Source: Verrucomicrobiota bacterium
GTDB lineage: Bacteria; Verrucomicrobiota; Verrucomicrobiia; Opitutales; Opitutaceae
Direction: 5' to 3'
Length of the DNA stretch: 64,000 nt
Assembly (NCBI GenBank): GCA_023432225.1
Contig: JAEYUW010000043.1
Span: 62,001 to 126,000 of the forward strand
Of the stretch, positions 59,373 through 64,000 are shown one piece after another. Positions within the stretch are counted from its first letter, which is position 1. Each line of letters opens with the position of its first letter. A model generated the notes under the pieces. It was not told the DNA's origin and ran no database searches. It worked only from the letters and a program-made list of their open reading frames with translations. Position numbers and translations under genes: made by a program.

Positions 59373-60254
59373 ATGAGTGAAATTCTTCTCGCGGCGGCGG
59401 CGAAGCGCGGCGTTCCGGTCCCGCCGGCGCCGCACGATGCGGACACGCTCGCGGAGCTGGCGGCGTCGATTTTCGTGCGACCGATGCGCGGCGTGCGGAA
59501 AATGCCGCGGGAACTCGGCTATCTTGAAACGGCGCGGCGTCGGACGTTGGCGACGCGTTTCGGCGAGATCGCCGTGTGGGAGTGGTCGCCGGCAAACTCC
59601 GCATTACGGAGTTTGGGCGGCGGGTCGGACGCGCCGCTCGTCGGGTTGGCGCACGGGTGGGAAGGGCACGGCGCGCAGCTGGGGGCGTTTGCCGCGCCGC
59701 TCGTGGCGGCGGGTTTTCGCGTGCTGGCGTTCGATGCGCCGGGGCATGGCGAGTCGACGGGCGACGAGGCGCATGTGCCGCTGCTGGCGCGCGTGCTCGC
59801 GGAGTTCGATCGCGAGGCGGGAAAGTTTTTTGCGCTGATCGGGCATTCAATGGGCGCCGCGGGCGCGGCGATGAGCACGACGCTCGGGGTGGCGCCGCGC
59901 GGATTGGTGTTGCTCGCGCCGCCGCAGAGCCAGCTGGAGCGGCTGACGCGGGTGGCGAACCGCCTGCAACTCGCCGGTGAGTTGCGCGAGAAGTTTTTCG
60001 CGGCGGTGGAGCGGCGGACCGCGGCGCGGAATGCCGAGGTCGACATGCGTGTGGTGGCGCGGACGGCTCCGTGTGCGTTGCAGGTGTTCCACGATCCGGC
60101 GGACGAGGATGCGAGTTACGCGGCAACGGAGGAGATCGTGGCGTTGTGGCGCGGGGCGCGGCTCGTGCCGGTGCCGGGACGGGGGCACTACCGGATTCTG
60201 GCGACGCCGGAAATTGTGCGGCAGGCCGTGGAGTTTTTGAGCGCGCTGCGGTGA
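59373..60254 (+). CDS. Alpha/beta hydrolase
   Basis: A 293-residue alpha/beta-hydrolase fold protein. The nucleophile elbow is LIGHSMGAAG; the oxyanion segment GLAHGWEGHGAQ precedes it and FDAPGHGES follows; acid Asp in FHDPADEDASYAATEEI and the His in PGRGHYRI complete the triad. No signal peptide is seen. Substrate unknown; family-level call only. Confidence 0.87.
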   Translation: MSEILLAAAAKRGVPVPPAPHDADTLAELAASIFVRPMRGVRKMPRELGYLETARRRTLATRFGEIAVWEWSPANSALRSLGGGSDAPLVGLAHGWEGHGAQLGAFAAPLVAAGFRVLAFDAPGHGESTGDEAHVPLLARVLAEFDREAGKFFALIGHSMGAAGAAMSTTLGVAPRGLVLLAPPQSQLERLTRVANRLQLAGELREKFFAAVERRTAARNAEVDMRVVARTAPCALQVFHDPADEDASYAATEEIVALWRGARLVPVPGRGHYRILATPEIVRQAVEFLSALR

Positions 60255-60260
60255 GGGCGT

Positions 60261-60334
60261 AGAGTAGCGGGAGCTTCCAGCTCCCGTGTCTGGCTGGCGG
60301 TGGAGGGGCGGAGCTGGAACCTCCCGCTACTTTG
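60261..60334. repeat. Double-hairpin repeat with CGGGAGC stems
   Basis: GTAGCGGGAGCTTCCAGCTC at the left, GAGCTGGAACCTCCCGCTAC and TTT at the right. Relatives at 1025-1084 and 12072-12141. It follows the hydrolase stop by six bases. Confidence 0.8.
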
Positions 60335-60384
60335 TGGGAACGGTGCGGGCTTGTGTGTGCGGCGGGCGCGGGCAGGATCGCGGC

Positions 60385-60750
60385 GTGCTCGCGGAGTTTA
60401 AACAAGTGAAACAGGAAGCTGGCGGCGATCGCCGGCGCTGGTTCGAGGATGAGGCGATGGAGTTGATCGTGTGGTATCGCGGCAGCGACGCGGTGGAGGG
60501 ATTTCAACTTTGCTATCCGGCGCCCGATGCGCAGGAGCGAGCGCTGACGTGGCGCGACGGACGTGGTTTTTCGCATGCGCGGGTCGATGCCGGCGACACG
60601 CGACCGGACAAGAATCTCACGCCGGTATTGATACCGGACGGCGCCGTGCCGTGGGCCGTGCTCGAAACGCAGTTCGCGGCGCGGTCCACGGAGTTGGAGC
60701 CGGCGCTGCGCGAGTTTGTCCTCACGCGCCTGAAAGCGAGGGCGGAGTGA
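60385..60750 (+). CDS. Hypothetical protein
   Basis: A 121-residue protein from GTG at 60385 (VLAEFKQVKQEAGGDRRRWF). It has a mixed strand pattern (MELIVWYRGSDAVEGFQLCY, then RALTWRDGRGFSHARVD) and a PVLIPDGAVPWAVLETQFAA segment. I recognise no family. Its stop overlaps the start of the DUF2238 gene (TGATG), so translation is coupled and both may serve the same membrane function. Confidence 0.6.
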   Translation: MLAEFKQVKQEAGGDRRRWFEDEAMELIVWYRGSDAVEGFQLCYPAPDAQERALTWRDGRGFSHARVDAGDTRPDKNLTPVLIPDGAVPWAVLETQFAARSTELEPALREFVLTRLKARAE

Positions 60751-61394
60751 TGGACCGACGCTTGACGCTCTTCGTCGTATTGCTGCTGCCAATCCTCGGA
60801 TGGTCGGCGGTGCGGCCGCATGATTTTTTCACGTGGTTTCTTGAGGTGGTGCCGGTGCTGATCGGCGTGCCGCTGATGATCGCGGTGCGGCGGCGGTTTC
60901 CATTGTCGACGTTGCTGCTCGTGCTGCTGTGGCTGCATTGCGTGGTGCTGATCGTGGGTGGGCACTACACGTATGCGCGGGTGCCGATGGGCGAGTGGTG
61001 GATGCAGTGGTTCGGCTGGACGCGGAACAACTACGACAAGCTGGGGCATCTGGCGCAGGGTTTCGTGCCGGCGATTTTGACGCGCGAGATTTTGCTGCGG
61101 ACGTCGCCGCTGAGGGATCGAGGGGACGGCAGGCCGAGCCGGTGGATGGGGTTTCTCGTCGTGAGCGTGTGTCTGGCGTTCAGCGCGTTTTATGAGCTGA
61201 TCGAGTGGGGCGCGGCGGTGCTCAGCGGTGCGGCGGCCGAGGACTTTCTGGGCACACAGGGTTACGCGTGGGACACGCAGTCGGATATGGCGCTGGCGCT
61301 GGTGGGCGCGATGGCTGCTTTGGCATTGCTGAGCGGCTGGCACGACCGTTCGATGGCGCGCGTCACGCATGGAAGCACCCAGTCCCTCCGTTGA
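60750..61394 (+). CDS. DUF2238 integral membrane protein (YjdF-like)
   Basis: A 214-residue protein with about six membrane helices. The family signature is present: LWLHCVVLIVGGHYTYARVP, then NNYDKLGHLAQGFVPAILTREIL, FYELIEWGAAVLSG and DFLGTQGYAWDTQSDMALAL. DUF2238/YjdF proteins have no confirmed function. The gene overlaps the exosortase start by 26 bases in another frame, an unusual degree of coupling that hints at a link with the sorting system. Confidence 0.87.
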   Translation: MDRRLTLFVVLLLPILGWSAVRPHDFFTWFLEVVPVLIGVPLMIAVRRRFPLSTLLLVLLWLHCVVLIVGGHYTYARVPMGEWWMQWFGWTRNNYDKLGHLAQGFVPAILTREILLRTSPLRDRGDGRPSRWMGFLVVSVCLAFSAFYELIEWGAAVLSGAAAEDFLGTQGYAWDTQSDMALALVGAMAALALLSGWHDRSMARVTHGSTQSLR

Positions 61395-62463
61395 AACGAA
61401 ACCGGTCGACGCACCTGGCGCGAGCGCGCCGGTGCCCGGGAGTTTTCTCGCCGCGCTCGCGCTGTCCGGTGGGTTCGTGGCGTTTGTGGCGTGGGACCAG
61501 TCGCATTGGTGGCAGCGGAAAGAGGATTACTCGTTTGGCTGGCTCGTGCCGTTGTTCACGGCGTATGCGGTCTATGATCGTTGGCCGCAAATCCGGGCTC
61601 GGATCGCGGAGGCATCGCAGAGCGGGCCGGCGCCGGGTTGGGTGCGGTGGGCGTTGAACGCGGCGGCGGCGCTCGGGTTGGTCTGCGGCGCGCTTTTCTT
61701 TTTGCTCGGGGCGTTTTATCGCGCCGGCGCCGGCACCTCGCAGCCCGGGACGTTTGCGCTGACGTGTGGCATGGTGGCGATCGTGCTGCCGCTGCTGTTT
61801 TTCAATGTGCCGGTGGGCTCGAACTCGGGCGCGAGTGCGGGCGGAGCGGCGGAAAGGGCGGTTGGGGACAACCGCCCCTACCGCGGAATTGGTGCGCTGT
61901 TCGGGGAGGCGCGGTTTCGCGTGGCGGCGTTGTTCATTTTTCCGGTGTGCGTGTGGCTGATCTCGGCGCCGCTGGTTTCGGCGGTGGAACAGCAGGTTAG
62001 TTTGTTCCTGCTGCGGAAGGTCGTGACGGTGGTCGCGTTCGTCTTCGACGTGCTCGGTTATCCGGTCGAGCAGCAGGGCAACGTGCTGATGTTGCCGAAA
62101 GGGCCGGTGGGCGTGGCGGAGGCGTGCTCAGGTATCCGCTCGCTGACGGCGTGCCTGTTCGCGGGATCGTTTCTCGGTGCGATGTTTTTCACGCGGTTCT
62201 GGAAAAAGGTTTTCCTCGTCGCGGCGGCGATGGGGTTTGCGTTCGTGATGAATCTCGCACGCAGCCTGTTTCTGACCGCGTGGGCCTACGCCTACGGGCC
62301 GGCGGCGATCGATGGCTTGGTGCACGACACCGCGGGCTACGCGGTGCTCGGGGTGACGTGCCTCGGCTTGCTCGCGCTGGTCTGGCTGCTGAATTTGAAG
62401 CTGGAGAAGTTCTTCGCGCCGCCGCCAGCCGAGGGAGAAAAATCGGACAGCGCTGCGAGCTGA
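61369..62463 (+). CDS. Exosortase/archaeosortase family protein
   Basis: A 364-residue membrane protein with about eight helices. The catalytic triad of exosortases is complete: Cys253 in EACSGIRSL, Arg298 in NLARSLF, and His319 in VHDTAGY. It should cleave PEP-CTERM tails such as that of the protein at 34643-36466. A 27-nt stem-loop element (61856-61882) is translated in frame as AVGDNRPYR in a cytoplasmic or periplasmic loop before the core. I cannot assign a subfamily. It overlaps the DUF2238 gene by 26 bases. Confidence 0.93.
   Translation: MEAPSPSVETKPVDAPGASAPVPGSFLAALALSGGFVAFVAWDQSHWWQRKEDYSFGWLVPLFTAYAVYDRWPQIRARIAEASQSGPAPGWVRWALNAAAALGLVCGALFFLLGAFYRAGAGTSQPGTFALTCGMVAIVLPLLFFNVPVGSNSGASAGGAAERAVGDNRPYRGIGALFGEARFRVAALFIFPVCVWLISAPLVSAVEQQVSLFLLRKVVTVVAFVFDVLGYPVEQQGNVLMLPKGPVGVAEACSGIRSLTACLFAGSFLGAMFFTRFWKKVFLVAAAMGFAFVMNLARSLFLTAWAYAYGPAAIDGLVHDTAGYAVLGVTCLGLLALVWLLNLKLEKFFAPPPAEGEKSDSAAS
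61856..61882. repeat. 27-nt stem-loop element inside the exosortase gene
   Basis: Stem GGGCGGTTG / CAACCGCCC, loop GGGA, tail CTACC. Copies at 14935-14961 and 33969-33995. Here the frame is AGG-GCG-GTT and reads RAVGDNRPYR. Confidence 0.85.
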
Positions 62464-62542
62464 ACGCGAAGGAGTCGTCTCCCGGACGGGAGACGGTCGT
62501 CGTCGCCCGCGATGAGGACGTCTGCTGACCGGTGCGCGGGCA

Positions 62543-62573
62543 TAAAAAATCCGCGGCTGTGGGCAGCCGCGGA
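62543..62573 (-). terminator. Intrinsic terminator of the M16 peptidase gene
   Basis: Ten-pair stem TCCGCGGCTG / CAGCCGCGGA; read on the minus strand it is followed by TTTTTT (62544-62549 complement). Confidence 0.85.
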
Positions 62574-62598
62574 CGGGAGTGTTTCGCGTTGATGGTTA

Positions 62599-62646
62599 CG
62601 CGCTCGAGAGCAGAGCGCATTGAGGTCAATGCGCTCCACCTCGGAC
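62599..62646. repeat. Palindrome of the GGAGCG-TTGAGGTCAA family
   Basis: GCGCATTGAGGTCAATGCGC lies in the middle, with GAGAGCA before and TCCACC after. Relatives at 16276-16327, 22263-22381 and 53331-53365. Confidence 0.8.
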
Positions 62647-62650
62647 TGGC

Positions 62651-64000
62651 TTAGTTCGCCTTCTTGGGTTCGGGGAGCGAGATGAACTCGCTGGCCTTCG
62701 CCGGGTCGAGGAAGCGTTGCGCGAATTCCGTCAGCTCGGCGGGCGTGATCGATTCGATGTCGGCGAGGCGGTTGCGCGCCCATTCGAGGCGTTCGGGCTG
62801 TTCCTGCGCAGCACTGAGGACGCTGCCGAGCCAGTAGGGATTCGTGCGGACGGACTGGCGCGCGGCGGTGAGCGCGGGTTGCTTGGCGCGGACGAGCTCT
62901 TCGTCGGTCACACCTTTTTCGAACAGGCTGGCGGCGGCGGCTTTCATCGCGTCGGCCACGGCGCGGGCCTTGTCGGGGGCGACGGTCGCCTGCGCGACGA
63001 TGTGGCCGTAACCCTTGTAGGTGTCGCTGAGGTTGGCGCCGGCGTCGGGCGAGTAGGTGTCGCCCATTTCCTCGCGAATCTTGACGCGGAGGCGGTCGTT
63101 GAAGACGGACGCGAGCAGGCTGACGCGGCGGGAGACCTTGGCATCAAGCGAGTCGGTCGCCGGCCAGAACATTTGCACGATGCCCTTCGGGATTTCGGTG
63201 ACGACGAAGTATTGCTGGGCGGTCGGGGCGCCGAAGGTGACGTGGCGCTCGGTTTCGTAGGCGGGCTTCGTTTCGCGAGCGGGGAACGCGCCGAAGGTGG
63301 CGGCGACGGCGGCGGTGGCGTCCTTGGGATCGAAGTCACCGACGATCGCGACTTCGATCGGGCCGTGGGCGAATTGCGAGGTGAGCCAGGCTTTGGCTTC
63401 CGCGAGGGTGCGGGCGGTGGCGGCCTCCTTGGGCGGGACGCCAAAGCGCGGGTCGCCGTTGGCGAGAAGGCGCTGGACCTCGGTCTGCAGCGGGCCTTCG
63501 ACGGTGTTGCCGAGGCGCGTGTAGAAGACCTCGACGCCTTTGGCGTATTGGCGCATCGCTTCGGGACGGAAGCCGGGGTCGGTAATGTAGGCGGCGAGCA
63601 ACTGGAGTTGCAGCGCGAGGTCGTTGCGGTTGGTCGAACCCTGGAAGACGAAAGCGTCGCCGGCGATGGAGAAGTTGGTGCCGACGGTCTTGCCGGCGAG
63701 GACGCGCTGGAGGTCGTCGGCGCTGTGTTTGCCGAGGCCGCCGAGGAGGAAGGTGTTGCTCGTGAAGAACGCCAGGCCGGGAAGCTCCTTCGGCTCGGTC
63801 AAGCGGCCGCCGCCGATGCGCACGCTGAGGCGGATGCGGCTGGCTTCGAAGTCGGTGGGCTTGAGATTGAGGCGGACGCCATTGGCGAACTGGAGGAGCG
63901 TGGTGCCGAGGTCTTCGACCTTTTGCTCGTTTTTCACGGTGCCGGGCGCGCCGAAGGAGGTGTAGGCGAACGAGGCGTCTGCGATTTTCGCGGGCGGCTG
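62651..64000 (-). CDS. M16-family metallopeptidase, C-terminal part (5' truncated)
   Basis: The frame runs past the window end, so only the C-terminal 449 residues are visible; the residues before the first in-window GTG (QPPAKIADASFAYTSFGAPG) are in frame and homologous. The sequence shows the second M16 half: FANGVRLNLKPTDFEASRIRL, LPGLAFFTSNTFLLGGLGKH, the ITDPGFRPEAMRQYAKGVEV stretch and a VAIVGDFDPKDATAAVAATF segment, with REEMGDTYSP near the end. The HXXEH zinc motif would be in the missing N-terminal half. Insulinase/PqqL-like proteases of this size are usually periplasmic. An intrinsic terminator lies downstream at 62543-62573. Confidence 0.9.
   Translation of the reverse strand, partial: QPPAKIADASFAYTSFGAPGTVKNEQKVEDLGTTLLQFANGVRLNLKPTDFEASRIRLSVRIGGGRLTEPKELPGLAFFTSNTFLLGGLGKHSADDLQRVLAGKTVGTNFSIAGDAFVFQGSTNRNDLALQLQLLAAYITDPGFRPEAMRQYAKGVEVFYTRLGNTVEGPLQTEVQRLLANGDPRFGVPPKEAATARTLAEAKAWLTSQFAHGPIEVAIVGDFDPKDATAAVAATFGAFPARETKPAYETERHVTFGAPTAQQYFVVTEIPKGIVQMFWPATDSLDAKVSRRVSLLASVFNDRLRVKIREEMGDTYSPDAGANLSDTYKGYGHIVAQATVAPDKARAVADAMKAAAASLFEKGVTDEELVRAKQPALTAARQSVRTNPYWLGSVLSAAQEQPERLEWARNRLADIESITPAELTEFAQRFLDPAKASEFISLPEPKKAN

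Overview
The window is GC-rich bacterial chromosome, densely coded on both strands, with no rRNA operon, plasmid origin or CRISPR array. The best lineage guess is Verrucomicrobiota, probably Opitutaceae. This is inferred from an autotransporter-associated beta-strand repeat protein with a PEP-CTERM tail, an exosortase, a FecR-domain protein with a Q/T-rich tail, a long PurF, a fused SpmA/SpmB-type protein, and a very high load of short palindromic repeats. The lineage call rests on family knowledge, not on a marker gene.

Layout. 1-5 kb: end of a thiamine-diphosphate E1 dehydrogenase, then an ECF42-type sigma factor with its DGPF/YCII partner and a divergent set of small stress-type genes (two SRPBCC proteins, DoxX, DUF1428). 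5-12 kb: SpmA/B-type membrane protein, a propeller-like protein, a PL10 pectate lyase, a ParB-N protein, isovaleryl-CoA dehydrogenase and a GYF-type membrane protein. 12-19.5 kb: purine synthesis, with purL divergent from purF-purM. 19.7-27.4 kb: FecR protein, DEAD-box helicase, cupins, HNH nuclease, GAF-GAF histidine kinase and an ACT-only protein. 27.6-29.95 kb: tRNA-Gly carrying a 2.3-kb integrated element (integrase, excisionase-like protein, one small ORF) bounded by 26-bp direct repeats. 30-34.6 kb: left-handed beta-helix protein, trpS, an AT-rich orphan gene next to an ExbD-like remnant, and an FMN hydroxy-acid oxidase. 34.6-44.1 kb: a minus-strand series tyrA-aroA-cmk-plsC, then a propeller histidine kinase, a LytTR regulator and the PEP-CTERM protein. 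44-50.7 kb: an FGE-like membrane protein, EVE protein, PIN-TRAM protein and a GntR/YtrA-controlled ABC exporter operon. 50.8-57 kb: a nuclease-helicase fusion, RecO-like protein, DUF502, ybeY, phoH and a HIT hydrolase. 57-64 kb: TetR regulator, fabF, an alpha/beta hydrolase, DUF2238 protein overlapping an exosortase, and an M16 peptidase cut by the window end.

The most unusual signal is at DNA level. Several families of short palindromes fill the intergenic gaps and also sit in frame inside conserved genes. PurL has four inserts of three kinds. A 27-nt stem-loop occurs in PurL, the hydroxy-acid oxidase and the exosortase, each time in a different frame or orientation and with a compensatory base change in the stem. 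A 53-nt element occurs in both the helicase and YbeY. This resembles, in logic, the in-frame palindromic elements known from Rickettsia. The tRNA-Gly element is also notable because it brings its own replacement tRNA 3' end and terminator.
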